Shown one piece after another: positions 34,415 through 46,337 of a DNA stretch of 64,000 bases (positions within the stretch are counted from its first letter, which is position 1; each line of letters begins with the position of its first letter). A program made the translations under genes and the position numbers. This DNA is from Rhizomys pruinosus (lineage: Eukaryota; Chordata; Mammalia; Rodentia; Spalacidae): the NCBI GenBank assembly GCA_009823505.1, contig VZQC01005092.1, forward strand, positions 927,802 to 991,801, in the 5' to 3' direction. The notes beneath the pieces are model-generated. The model saw only the letters and a program-made list of their open reading frames with translations, was not told where the DNA came from and did not search any database.

Positions 34415-34660
34415 AAAATCATTTAATAGCTTCTCATTTCAATTCTCTCTCTGAGAGAGCTCAGAGCAGTACCAAAGGCTCTGAATGAACTGCCTTCGCC
34501 TCTCCAAACCTATGAAATTTTCCTGTCAATTTCAGCTATATTGGCCAACATTGGGCTCCACTTTCTGGCCATGCCAGATTTCAGATAGGCTTTCCTACAT
34601 CATCATTTCTTGGTGGAATAGTTCTCTTGCAGACACTCATTTAAATATTAGCCTTTATTT
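34415..34660 (+). repeat. L2-like (LINE2) 3' end remnant
   Basis: 'AAATCATTTAATAGCTTCTCATTTC', then 'TATTGGCCAACATTGGGCTCC' and 'TTTGCAGACACTC'-type blocks follow the order of the ancient mammalian L2 3' end. It is very diverged, as expected for its age. The surrounding 34240-35180 has nothing else recognisable. Confidence 0.45.
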
Positions 34661-35189
34661 TATTTCCAAGTTTTATGTATATAATAATTATTATAATCAT
34701 TGACTTTATAAATTAACTTGTTTGCTGTTCATCTTCATCAAACCATTAAGAATAAACCTCATTAATATTAAGACTTTTTCTATCTACTTAAAGCTTCATT
34801 TCCAAGATTAAGTCCAATTCTAGCTACATTTGACATTTGATAGATGAACAAAAAATTCAAATTTATAAAAATGTTTCTTCATAATTAAGAACTGCTTAAG
34901 AATATCTTTAGCAATTTAATCAGTAAGTGTTCATAAATTTCCATAGCTGACCACTGTGCCAACAGTGCATTTCTCATAAGGAAGGTCTACTTTTTGGACA
35001 GCCTAGATGCCAGAAGAAGTGGAGTAATATGACAGTTTTAGGTTCTTGTTTTATGATAACTACAAAAGACCAAATTTAATTGGGCCAATTATACCTCAGT
35101 ATAAAATAAAACTTAAAAATAGCTGGAAATTTAAAGCTAAATAAAAATAATTTTAAGCTAATAAATTTTCTATAAAACAGCTATATTTA

Positions 35190-35411
35190 TTTGTTTATTT
35201 ATTATTTTTTTATGTGTATGAGTATACTGTCTGCATGTAGGTTGGTGCACCTGTGTTGTGCAATGCTGTGGCAGTCAGAAGAGTGTGTCTCGGATCCCTC
35301 TGGATCTGGGGTTAAAGATGGTTCTTAGCCACTATGTGGGTACTGGGAATCAAACCCAGGTCTTCTGCAAGAGCAGTCGGTGTTCTTAACCACTGAGCCA
35401 TCTCTCCAGCC
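35190..35411 (-). mobile_element. B3-like SINE (short form), antisense
   Basis: Antisense copy ending 'AGCCATCTCTCCAGCC', with 'GGGAATCAAACCCAGGTC' and the 'GTTGTGCAATGC' block and no internal duplication. TSDs ACAGCTATATTTA (35177-35189) and ACAGCTATTTTTA (35417-35429) are nearly identical. Confidence 0.93.
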
Positions 35412-35671
35412 ACAAGACAGCTATTTTTAAACGTATGTAACTATTTAGCCAAGGGTTCTTCACCCTCTTGAAATACTCCTGAGTAGTCCTCCTAGATCCA
35501 TCTGGTCCCTCTAAAATAAAATCAAAAGAGAGAACATGAAGCAGACCAATTAACTTTTCTTACAATATCAGAAATCAACCAAGCTACAAAAACAGTACAA
35601 ATGGAATGAAACATCAACTGAACAAAGGGAGTTTTGAGTTTCATATCAGACACAGAATTATATAAAGAAAT

Positions 35672-36916
35672 ACATAGTCATACATCTGACAGAGCACTAA
35701 CATCCAGAATATTTAAGCTACTCAAAAAATGAAGGAGCAGGAAATCAAATGACCCAGTCAAAAGATGGAATAAAGTGCTGAACAGAGACTTGGCAAATAA
35801 AGGAGTAAAGATGGCAGAGAAATATCTTTAAAAAGTGCTAAACATCCCAAATAATTAAGGAAATGCAAATTAATACCATTTTAAGATTTTATCTTACTCT
35901 GGTAAGACTGGGTATTACCAAGAAAACAAAAGACACTAAATGCTGGAGAGGTTGTGGGGAAAGGGCTACACTCAGCCACTACTAGTGGGAATGTAAATTT
36001 GTATAACCACTGTGGAAAGCAGTGTGGAGAACCCTTAAAAGACTCAAAATGAGCCTATCACTTGACCCAGCCATACCACTCCTGGGTATATACCCACCAG
36101 ACTCGTCCTGTTGCAGAGATACATGAATATCCATGTTTATTGAAGCTCTCTTTACAATAGTGAGGAGCTGAAAGCAACTCAAGTGTCCCTCAACTGACAA
36201 GTGAATAAAGAAAATATGGTACATCTACAGAATGGAATTCTATGCACCAGTAAAGAAAGACAACATCATGAATTTTGCAGGTAAAGGGACAGAACTCGAA
36301 ACCATTACGCTAAGTGAAGTAACACAGTCCCAGTAAAACAAACGACATATGGTGTCCCTCATTTGTGGTTCCTAGCACCAAATCTCTATTTGTAAGACAA
36401 ACTGAATATTTTTTCTTTCTCTTTTAATAAATATAATACCTGATGTTAACCATCAACTTGCTATGTAATGTAGTAAGGTAAAGTAATATTTTTTTCATTA
36501 CCTGCACACAACTCTACTGTCAAAATGTGAATCCCCAAGGTTTTGGAATTAACCTATAGTTTATTTTCAGATGTCATAATTTTGGTATATGTGTGGCATG
36601 TATACATGCATGTTCTGCAATGATACAAACTGGAAAGAACAATAACAGCAAAAGACTGGGTAAAAGAAATTACTGCAGCCTGGCGTGGTGGCGCACGCCT
36701 TTAATCCTAGCACTTGGGAGGCAGAGGCAGGCAGATCTTTGTGAGTTCAAGGCCAGCCTGGTCTACGGAGTGAGTTCCAGGACAGCTGGTGCTATAGGGA
36801 GACCCTGTCTGGAAAACACCAAAAAATAAAATAAAATAAAATAAAATAAAATAAAATAAAGTACTGCAACCACTTCTGCCCAAAACAGTAAACTTCTGCA
36901 TTGATAAAATAAAAAA
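35672..36916 (+). mobile_element. L1-C: 5'-truncated L1, left part (ORF2 C-terminus and 3'UTR)
   Basis: Starts at 'CATACATCTGACAGAGCACTA' in the ORF2 C-terminal region and runs through the Cys-rich block (near 35938-36010, with in-frame stops) to the 3'UTR near 36390. A B1 sits in the 3'UTR (36677-36862). The 3'UTR is then cut at about 36916 by L1-D and resumes after it at 42838-42945. L1-C is therefore older than L1-D. Confidence 0.85.
36677..36862 (+). mobile_element. B1 SINE with (AAAAT)n tail
   Basis: Full-length B1 (CTGGCGTGGTGGCGCACGCC ... GACCCTGTCTGGAAAACACC) with a TAAAATAAAATAAAA tail. The flanks share TACTGCA on both sides. It lies in the L1-C 3'UTR. Confidence 0.93.
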
Positions 36917-36920
36917 TAAG

Positions 36921-37368
36921 GAGATCTCCCGAGAGCAGCTCAGGCAAGTGCAGGTAGGTGGACAGCAGCTGAGAGCTTCAGCAAGGCTCATTCTTGATTG
37001 ATTTATTCTAGTTAATCCATTAATCCAGTTGTCTTTGGCTTGGTTGGTTTTTGTGGCTCTGGGTGTGGAGTTATCTTCCCAGCAGGTATTAAAGGCAGGG
37101 TTGTGTGAGTCTATCTGAGATCTCCCTAGAGCAGCTCAGGCAAGCACAGGTGCCGGAGTGTGCGCTAAAGAGCTCATCCACAGTCGGAGTCCCATGTCCC
37201 CCCAACTGAGATTATGAAGGCATCTGAAGGAGGCAAGCAAAGCAAGCCTTCAACACAGTGAAGAGGCATTTAGTAGGACCTACACTGGAATACAAGCACG
37301 GAGAAGCTCATATGCTAGGAACGTGAAGAAGAGACAACACAGGAAAGGGGCATAGCTCTACCAACCCT
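36921..37368 (+). promoter_or_regulatory. L1-D 5'UTR with two tandem monomers
   Basis: The block GAGATCTCCC(G/T)AGAGCAGCTCAGGCAAG occurs at 36921 and 37117, giving a 196-bp period. Tandem 5' monomers are the promoter design of rodent L1s. The second unit leads into the untranslated leader before ORF1. Confidence 0.75.
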
Positions 37369-38417
37369 ATGGAAGATTCCTACAGTGGGATCCCCATGGG
37401 GATAGCCCAGGACACAGATATCAGAAACACAATTGGGAATACATTTAAAGAACTACAACATTATAAATAGCAAATCAAAGAACTAGAAAAAGAGAATGAA
37501 GAACTCCAGAAGGACCTAGAGAGAGAGAATGACAAACTCCAGAAGGAACTGGAAACACTGAAAAGATCCCATGCTGAAAAAGATAAGGAAACCAACCATG
37601 GAAGCAAAGAGCTACAGGAAGAGATTGAGAAGCTCCAAAAAGAAGTAGAAATACTAAAGAAATCAGAAGAGGAAATGAAAAAGGAAATCAAACACTCATC
37701 CAATCAAGAGGAAAGGAGTGGAAAAAGCCTCAGAAGCAGAATGGAGGAAAAGAAACAAAGAATATCAGACCTGGAAGATAACACAGAACAACTAAAAACC
37801 TCAAGGAAAGATTATGAAAAATTTAAAAATACACAAAAGTGGAACAACCAGGAACTGTGGGACACTATGAAAAGATCAAACCTCCACATCATAGGAATAG
37901 AGGAAGGAGAAGAATCCCAAGAGAATGGTATTGATCAGATCTTCAACAGAATAATAGATGAAAACTTCCCCAAACTAACAAAGGACAAACCAATACCAAT
38001 ACAAGAAGCACATAGAACTCCAAACAGACAAGATCAGAAAAGAAATTCTCCATGCCACATCATAGTTAAAATGCTAGACACCCAAAACAAAGACAAAATC
38101 CTCAAAGCCGCAAGAGAAAAACAAGTGACCTATAAGGGGAAACCTATCAGGATTACAACTGACTTCTCAATGCAAACTATGAAAGCAAGAAGAACCTGGA
38201 GCAAAGCATTCCCAGGGTTAATAGATGTCAACCCAGGTTACTATACCCAGCAAAAATGTCGATTATAATTGAAGGAGAGAGAAAAACCTTCCATGACATA
38301 AACAAGTTGAAAGAATACATGTCCAGAAGACCAACCCTTCAGAGAATACTGGAAGCAATTCAAAAAACAGAAGAAAGGAGCAACCATCACCAGGCAACTA
38401 GAAAGAGCAATCAATAA
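37369..38417 (+). pseudogene. L1-D ORF1 pseudogene
   Basis: ATG at 37369 starts MEDSYSGIPMG, matching the 'GDSYSGIPLG' segment of L1-B ORF1. An in-frame TAG at 37468-37470 (codon 34) stops it. The same frame then continues through a long coiled coil of ENDKLQKELE-type heptads (37480-37680) and an RRM-like core with 'RSNLHIIGIEEGEES' (near 37880). The C-terminal domain has 'MLDTQNKDKILKAAREKQVT'. A frameshift near 38210-38240 moves the last 60 codons into another frame, which would end at TAA 38415-38417. ORF1p is the L1 RNA-binding trimer. Confidence 0.92.
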
Positions 38418-38458
38418 ATGCATAACTGCAGAAGTAGAAACCTAAAACCAAACCACAA

Positions 38459-41400
38459 ATGGATAACAAGGCAAAAGGAAGCAACACAGACCTATCAGTC
38501 ATAACCTTAAATATTAATGTACTAAATTCCCCAATCAAAAGACATAGACTGGGAGATTGGAAAAGGAAACAGAATCCATCCATATGCAGTCTACAAGAAA
38601 CACATCTTAACTTCAATGGCAGAAAACTTAAAGTGAAAGGATGGAAAAAAAATATTCCAAACAAATGGTACCAAAAATGATACCAGGTGTTGCTATTTTA
38701 ATATCAGACAAAATAGACTTCAAAGTAAAAGAAATCAGAAGAGACAAAGAAGGCCATTACATTTTTATCAAAGGAACTATTCACCAAGAAGATTTCACAA
38801 TCATGAATATATATGCCCCAAACTCTGGTGCACCAAACTTTATAAAGACGATTCTCCAGGACCACAAGTCACACACTTACCCCAGTACACCCATAGTAGG
38901 GAACTTCAATACCCCACTGAGTCCTTTGGATAGGTCAACAGGACAAAGAATAAACAAAGAGACATCTGAACTGAATGATATGATACACCAAATGGACCTC
39001 ATAGACCTCTACCGAATATTCCACTCTAATACCAGAGAATACACTTTCTACTCAGTACCCCATAGAACATTCTCCAAAATCGACCACATACTGGGACACA
39101 GAAGAAACCTCCACAAATACAAAAAGATTGAAATAACCTCATGCATTCTATCAGACCACAGTGCAATAAAGCTCAACACCAACACTAGGATAAGCCCTAC
39201 TGCCTACAAGAACATTTGGAGACTAAACAACACACTCTTGAATAATGAATGGGTCAAGGAAGAGATAAAGAAAGAAATAAAAGCATTCCTGGAACTGAAT
39301 GACAATGACAATACAACACAACAAAACCTATGGGATACCTTAAAAGTAGTCCTAAGAGGGAAGTTTATAGCCTTGGATGTCTACATTAGAAAAACAGAAA
39401 GAGCACAAGTGAATGATCTAACACTACAGCTAAAAGCACTTGAGAGGCAGCAACAGATAAACCCTAAACGCAACACACAGGAAGAAATAGCAAAAATCAT
39501 AGGAGAAATCAATGAAATAGAAACAAAGAAAGTACAAAAAAATCAATGAATCCAAAAGTTGGTTCTTTGAAAGAACAAAGAAGATAGACAGACCTCTAGC
39601 CCAGTTAACCAAAAGAAAGAAGGAACAACTCCAAATCAATACAATCCGTGATGAAAAGGGAAATATCACAACAGACAAGTAAAAGATACAGAAAATCATA
39701 TGGGAATATTTTAAGAACCTATACTCTACCAAGTTTGAAAACCTACAAGAAATGGATGAATATCTGAAATCCTGGGAATCACCAAAGCTCGACCAAGAAG
39801 AGATTGGCAGCTTAAACAGACCCATCATATAATATGCCGGGCGTGGTGGTGCACACCTTTAATCCTAGCACTTGGGAGGCAGAGGCAGGCAGATCTTTGT
39901 GAGTTCAAGGCCAGCCTGGTCTACAGAGTGAGTTCCAGGATAGCTGGAGCTACAAGGAGACCCTGTCTTGAAAAGACGAAAAACAAAACAAATAAACATA
40001 AAAAGAAATCGAGGATGTAATAAAAAACCTCCCAACTAAAAAAAGCCCAGGCCCAGACGGTTTCACAGAAGAATTCTATAAAACATTTCAAAAAGACCTA
40101 GAACCATTATTACTGAAACTGTTTAGAAGGATACAGAGGGAATGCTCCTAAATTCCTTTTATGAAGCCAGCATCACTCTATTACAAAAACGAGGCAAAGA
40201 TACAACTAAAAAGGAGAATTATAGACCCATCTCTCTAATGAAAACAGATGCCAAAATTCTAAATAGGATACTAATAGGATACTAATACTACTAATTCTCA
40301 TAGGATGTCAAATCGCATACAGACCCACATCAAGAAGATCATCCATCATGACCAAGTTGGATTCATACCAGAGATGCAGGGATGGTTCAACATATGAAAA
40401 TCATTAAACATCATCAAATACATAAATGAAATCAAAGACAAAAACAACACCATCATCTCAATTGATGCTGAAAAAGCCTTTGACAAAATCTAGCATCCCT
40501 TCATACTTAAAGTCCTAGAAGGAATTGGATGGGAGGGATCATTCTTCAATGTAATCAAAGCCATATACAGGAAACCCATGGCCAATATCATCCTAAATGG
40601 GAAATGACAGAAACATTCCCTTTAAAGTTAGGAACTAGACAAGGCTGCCCCCTGTCACCATTCCTCTTCAATATAGTGCTTGAAACACTTGCTAGAGCAA
40701 TAAGACAAGAAAAGGAAATTAAAGGATTACTAATTGGAAAAGAAGAAGTCAAGCTATCCCTATTTGCTGATGATATGATTGTTTACTTAAGGGATGCTAA
40801 AAACTCCACCAGAAAACTCATAGAAACGATTAACAGCTTCAGCAAAGAGGCAGGATACAAAATTAAACTTTAAAAAATCAATGGCCTTTCTTTACACAAA
40901 GAAAAAACAACTGGAGAAAGAATTCAGAGACCTTCCCACTCACAATAGCCTCAAAAACAATAAAATACCTAGGAACAAACCTAACCAAAGACACCAAGGA
41001 TCTCTACAACAAAAATTTTAAACCTTCAAAGAAAGAAATTGAAGAAGACATCAGAAGATGGAAAAACCTCCCATGCTCATGGATTGGGAAAAGTAACATT
41101 GTAAAAATGTCCATTCTACCGAAACTCTTGTATAGATTTAACACAATGCCAGTCAAAATCCCCAAGAGTGTCTTCACAGGTTTGGTAACAGAAGTTCTTA
41201 AATTCATTTGGAAAAACAAAAGACCCTGAATAGCCAAAACAACCCTGAGTGAAAAGAGCTACACAGGGGGGATCTCTATACCAGACTTCAAACTATACTA
41301 CAGGGCTATAGTCATAAAAACAGCCTGGTACTGGCACAAAACAGACCTGTTGATCAATGGAACAAAACTGAAGATCCAAATCTGAGCACATACAATTTCA

Positions 41401-42484
41401 GCCATCTTGTATTTGACAAGGGGCCAAGAAGACACAATGGAGAAAAGACAGAATCTTCAACAAGTGGTGTTGGCAAAACTGGATCATCACCTGTAGAAGA
41501 ATGAAATTAAACCCCTACCTCTCACCCTGCACAAAAGTCAACTCCAGATGGATCAAAGACCTCAACCTGAAACCCCAAACTCTGAAGGCAATAGAAGAAA
41601 AAGTTGGCAGCAGACTACAAGATATAGATGTGGGAAAAGACTTCCTAAATCAGACAATAGCTGTGCAAGAAATAAGGTTGACAATTGACAAATGGGACCT
41701 CATTAAACTCAAAAGCTTCTGTACATCAAAAGAAACAATCAACAAAGTGAAGAGAAATCACACAGAATGGGAGGAAACCTTTACAGCAGATACATCTGAC
41801 AAAGCATTGATTTCCAGAATATATAAACTACTCCAAAAACAAAGAAAAAAGAAAACAAATGAGCCACTCAATAGATGGAGCAAAGAACTGAACAGAGACT
41901 TCACAAGTGAGGAATTAGAGATGGCTGAGAAACACCTTAAGAAGTGTTCAACCTCACTAATCATTAAGGAAATGCAAATCAAAACCACTTTAAAATATCA
42001 TCTTACTCCAGTAAGACTGGCTAGGATCAAGAAAACAAATGATACCAAGTGCTGGAGAGGTTGTGGGGAAAGGGGAACACTCATCCACTGCTGGTGGGAA
42101 TGTAAACTCGTACAGCCACTATGGAAAGCAGTGTGGAGAACCCTTGGAAGACTTGGAATGAACTTGCCACCCGACCAAGCCATACCACTCCTAGGCATGT
42201 ACCCTCAAGACTCACCCCACTGCAGAGATACATGTACAGCCATGTTTATTTCAGCTCTCTTCACAATAGCAAGGAGCTGGAACCAACCCAATTGCCCCTC
42301 AACTGATGAGTGGATAGAGAAAATGTGGTACATCTACACAATGGAGTTCTCTGCAGTGGTAAAGAAAGATGACATCATGAGCTTTGCAAGAAAATGGCTG
42401 GAGCTAGAGGACATAATGCTGAGAGAAGTAACACAGTCCCAGAAAAACAAAAGACGAATGGTATCCCTCATCTGTGGATGCTAG
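38459..42484 (+). pseudogene. L1-D ORF2 pseudogene (endonuclease-RT)
   Basis: The N-terminus 'MDNKAKGSNTDLSVITLNIN' begins the endonuclease, with 'SLQETHL' near 38600. A frame change near 38670-38680 leads into a 302-codon frame (38641-39549) with 'NIYAPNSGAPNF' and 'SDHSAIKL'. The catalytic GDFNT motif reads GNFNT (about 38902-38916). A B1 interrupts the segment between endonuclease and RT. The RT retains '[18 protein letters not shown]' and '[14 protein letters not shown]' (near 40760). The C-terminal 327-codon frame (41501-42484) is intact and includes the Cys-rich '[18 protein letters not shown]'. Broken, but the least damaged ORF2 in the window. Confidence 0.95.
39836..40002 (+). mobile_element. 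B1 SINE inside L1-D ORF2
   Basis: GCCGGGCGTGGTGGTGCACA start, 'GGCCAGCCTGGTCTACAGAG' and 'GACCCTGTCTTGAAAAGACG', then an A-rich tail. It is very close to the B1 layout and therefore probably young. L1 ORF2 resumes at 'GAAATCGAGGATGTAATAAA'. Confidence 0.95.
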
Positions 42485-42837
42485 TGCCAATTACCTAGTT
42501 GTAAGTATTTCTTGTGTATGGCCCCCTGAGCTTTTGTCCAAAGCAATTGGGAGTGATGCATATTGGAAACAACACCACCACCAACAACAACAGAAAGGAC
42601 TGAATCGAAGAACTGCCTTAAACAGTGAACTTTTGCTCAAAACAGTCAACTTCCTCATGGAGAATATTGAGAAAGACTGAGAAAGAGATGAAAACCATAT
42701 TTGGCAAAATGCATGAGCTCTGGTGGGGTGGACGAATGGGAGGCACAAGGGTCTAGATTTGTTAAAAAATAAATTTATGTGAAAAAATAATAAAAATAAA
42801 TAAAAAATAAAAAATAATTAAAGAAGTGCAAATTACA

Positions 42838-42945
42838 AATAAAAAGACTGAGAAAAGAAGAAAGACCTGTATGACAGATTGCATGAGCTCTGGCAGTTTA
42901 GTGGGGCAAGCAAGCGGGAGTGGGTCTAACCTCAAAAATCCTCCA
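42838..42945 (+). mobile_element. L1-C 3'UTR, right part
   Basis: 'AAAAAGACTGAGAAAAGAAG' and 'GATTGCATGAGCTCTGGCAG' continue the L1-C 3'UTR that was cut at 36916, as the uninterrupted 3'UTR at 48060-48180 shows. It ends in the '...GGGTCTAACCTC' region. Confidence 0.8.
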
Positions 42946-42954
42946 CAAAACATC

Positions 42955-43862
42955 AAGGGACAAACCATAAAGATCTCTGCAGTGAAAATTTTAAATCTTT
43001 GATGTAAAAGATTGAAGACATGAGGAGATGCAACAAGTTCCCTTGCTTATGGATTGGTAAAATTAAGGTTGAGAAAATGGCCATCCTTCTGAAAACAATC
43101 TGTAGTTTCAATCCAATTAAAAGAAAAATACCCAATACATTCCTCACATAATTAAACAAAAAGTCTTCAAATTCATATGGAACCACAGAAGGTCCAGGAT
43201 ATCCAAAGCAATCTTGGACACAATGAGTAATGCTGGGGGGATTGCCATACCATATATCAAAATATATTACACCATGATACTGGCACAAAAGAGACATAGA
43301 CACATAATAAAATACTCAAACATGAGTGCATGCAGTTTCCACCAACCAATATTTGGAAAAAAAAAAGAAACTAAAAACAGACATTTTAGGAAAATGTAGG
43401 AAAGAAAACATCTTCTAAAAATGGTGCTGGTAAAACTGGATTTCCATTTCTCAGAGAATGAAAGTAGGTGCTTATGTTTCACCCTGCACAAAAATCTAAT
43501 GGAAAAAAAGATCTCAACCTGAAACCTGGAATGCTGAAGATTAGAAGGAAATATAGACAGTGTACTACAATGTAACAGTGTAGGAAATGACTTTCCAAAC
43601 TGGTTACCTTAGTTGCTTAGGAATTAAGGTCCACAATTAGCAAGTGTGACTTCATTAAACTGTAATGTTTCTGCACTGCAAAATAAGTTACTAAAAAGAG
43701 GAAACCCCATAGAATGGGAGGATACCTTCACTATCTACACATCTGAGAAAATATAAAAAAGAACTCCAACAAAAAGAATGAAGAAAACAAATGACCCTAG
43801 TAAGATATGGGCTATGGATCTCATCAGATATTTCTCAAAGGAAGAAATTAAAAAAAAATCAA
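42955..43862 (+). mobile_element. L1-E: older, diverged L1 ORF2 fragment
   Basis: ORF2 sequence from 'AAAGATCTCTGCAGTGAAAA' through 'AAATTCATATGGAACCACAG' to 'GGGCTATGGATCTCATCAG' is present in sense, but is clearly more diverged than L1-C, D or F. Frames are broken throughout. It joins L1-F at an A-rich stretch (43852-43860). Confidence 0.8.
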
Positions 43863-44999
43863 AGAGGGGTTCCAGTGAGCACTGAAGCATGGGCACAGCA
43901 CATGGTCTCTGTAAAGAGTAAAGGAGCAACTATCCCCAAGCAAATAAAGAGAGAAACCAAGAAAAGCATAAAAGCATAAATACAAACCTAGACCAAGAAT
44001 GCAAATCAAGGATAAGTTGAAACAAAACAACATACCTCTCTCAATAATGAACTTAAATATTAATGGTCTAAACACCCCAATAAAAAGACTGGAAGAATGG
44101 ATTAGGAAACAAAATCCATCTATATGCTGCCTACAAGAAATCCATCTCATCCCCAAGAATAGACAGGAACTCAAAGTAAGAGGATGGAAAAAAAATTATT
44201 CCAAGCAAATGGTACCAAAAATCAAGCAGGAGTTGCTATTCTAATATCAAACAAAATAGACCTTAGGGTAAGTCAATCACAAGAGACAAAGAGGATCATT
44301 ACATCCTTATCAAAGGAACAATTAACCAGAAAAACATCACAATCCTAAATATTTATGCACCAAACTAAGGTGCACCTAACTATATAAACACAATTCTGCA
44401 GGTCCTCAAGACAAAGACTAATCCCAACACAGTAACAGCAGGGAATTCAATACTCCACTGAGCACCATGGATAGAGCAACTGGACAAAAAATAAAGAGAT
44501 ATTGGAACTGAACAATACAATGCAACAAATGGACTTCACAGACATACACCGAATATTCCATTCAAACACCAGAGAATATACTTTCTATTCAGCACCCCAC
44601 AACACATTCTCCAAAATCAACCACATACTGGGACACAAAAGAAACCTCAACAAATATAATAGGATTGAAATTACTTCAGGCACCACAGTGCAATAAAGCT
44701 CAATATTAACACCAGAATAAGCCTGACTAGCTACAAGAACACATAGAGACTAAAGAACACAAACCTGAATAATGAATGCTCAGAGAAGAAATAAAGAATG
44801 AAATAAAAGTATTAATGGAACTAAACGAAAAAGACAATACAACACAACAAAACCTGTGAGATAATTTAAAAGCAGTCCTAAGAGGGAAATTTATAACCCT
44901 AAGTGCCCACATTAAAACTAACAAACAAACAAACAAACAGGAGAAAGGGAACAAATAAATTATCTAACTCTACAACTAAAAACATTTGAGAGACAACAA

Positions 45000-45928
45000 T
45001 GTGGTGGTTTGAATGAGTGTCCCCCATGGACTAAGTATTCAGACAGTTGGTGGCGCTGCTTTTGGAAGTCTTAGAAGGTGTGGCCGTGAGGGGGAGGTAT
45101 GTCACTGGGGGCAGGCTTAGTGAGTTTAATAAGCCTCATGGTCTCCAGCCACCCTCTCTGCTTCCTGGGCTCTTTGCCAGATGTGACCCTCGGCTTGCTG
45201 CTCCAGATCCAGCCGCCATGCCTCCCGCCACAATGGACTCTAATTCCCTGGAACCATCAATTGTAAGCTCAAATAAACTCTTCCTTTTATAAGTTCCTTG
45301 GTCATGGTGTCTTATCACAGCAACAGAGTGGGCTGTTGGCTGTGAAGAACCTGACCATGTGGATGTTTGGAGAAATGTGGAAGACTTTGGAACTTTTGGC
45401 TAGAAAAGCTGTTGACTACTGTAAGCAGAGCTTAACAAGCCATTCTAGTAGAAGCCTGGAAGAGAGCATGGCTGTGGAAATTGTAGTTCCAGAGGATATT
45501 TTGATAAAGTGTCTGGCAGCAGTTTGTCTACAGCCCAAATGCTTGCCTGATGTTAAGTTGAAAAGCAATGGACTGATGTCTTTGGCAGAGGATATTTCAA
45601 GACAGCTTAATGTAGAATGGTGGCATGGCTTTTAATGGTGAATATTGTGCAGGTCTACAGTGAAGAAGAGCAGATGTGGCAGAAAGAAATGGAGAATGTA
45701 CAGTCTGGATCTGATAACTGACAAGCCTCGAGGTCTCCAGCCGCCCTCTCTGCTTCCTGGGCTCTTTGCCAGATGTTACCCTTGGTTTGCTGATCCAGCC
45801 GCCATGCCTCCTGCCACAATGGACTCTAATTCCCTTGAAATGTCAATCATAAGCTCAAATAAACTCTTCCTTTTATAAGTTCCTTGGTCATGGTGTTTTA
45901 TCACAGCAACAGAAAAGTGACTAATACA
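45000..45928 (+). mobile_element. ERVL-MaLR (ORR1-like) provirus remnant: LTR, internal part, partial LTR
   Basis: TG...CA ends (TGTGGTGGTTTGAATGAG ... GACTAATACA) are flanked by perfect 5-bp repeats AACAA (44995-44999 and 45929-45933), as expected for ERVL-class integration. LTR 1 spans 45000 to about 45321, with the AATAAA-containing 'CAAATAAACTCTTCC'. The internal part (about 45322-45720) has the MaLR 'CTGTGAAGAACCTGACCATG' start and no gene. LTR 2 (about 45722-45928) lacks roughly its first 120 bases. MaLRs are non-autonomous and encode no envelope. The insertion is in L1-F ORF2. Confidence 0.92.
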
Positions 45929-46337
45929 AACAACCAATAGATCCCAAACCCAACAGATATGAAGAAATAATAAAAATCAGAGTAGAAATTGAAGAAATAG
46001 AAACAAAGAAAACAATAAAAAAAAATCAATGAATCCAAAAGCTGGTTCTTTGAAAAGATAAGCAAGATAGTCAGACCTCTAGCCCAGTTAACTAAAAGAA
46101 AGAGCAATGCCAAATTAGTAGTGTTTGTGATGAAAAGGGAAACATCACAACAGATAAAGTAATGATCCAGACAATTATACAAGAATACTTCAAAAATCTA
46201 CACTGTTTGAAAACCTAAGAGAAATGGATGAATATCTGAAATCTTGGGAAACAACAAATCTTAAACAAGAGGAGGTTGACAGTTTAAACAGACCCATAAT
46301 ATTTGAGGAAATTGAAGACACAATAAAAAAACCTCTC

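Larger units (their letters stand above)
36917..42835 (+). mobile_element. L1-D: near full-length L1 LINE nested in L1-C
   Basis: Complete order: 5'UTR with two monomer copies (starts at 36921 and 37117), ORF1 (37369-38417), ORF2 (38459-42484), 3'UTR (42485-42765) and an A-rich tail to about 42835. L1-C 3'UTR sequence lies on both sides (to 36916 and from 42838), with a shared AAATAAAAA-type target. A B1 is inserted in ORF2 (39836-40002). This is the best preserved L1 here: its RT loop is still FADD and a 327-codon C-terminal frame is open. Even so, stops and frameshifts in both ORFs make it inactive. Confidence 0.95.

Noticed and set aside
41501..42484. Longest open frame in the window (327 codons) as a possible host gene
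   Set aside because: It is the C-terminal part of L1 ORF2, with the Cys-rich motif, followed by an L1 3'UTR and preceded by RT sequence.
45047..45292. Open frame in the MaLR LTR as a retroviral gene
   Set aside because: It lies within the non-coding LTR; MaLR elements are non-autonomous and no gag, pol or env sequence is present here.
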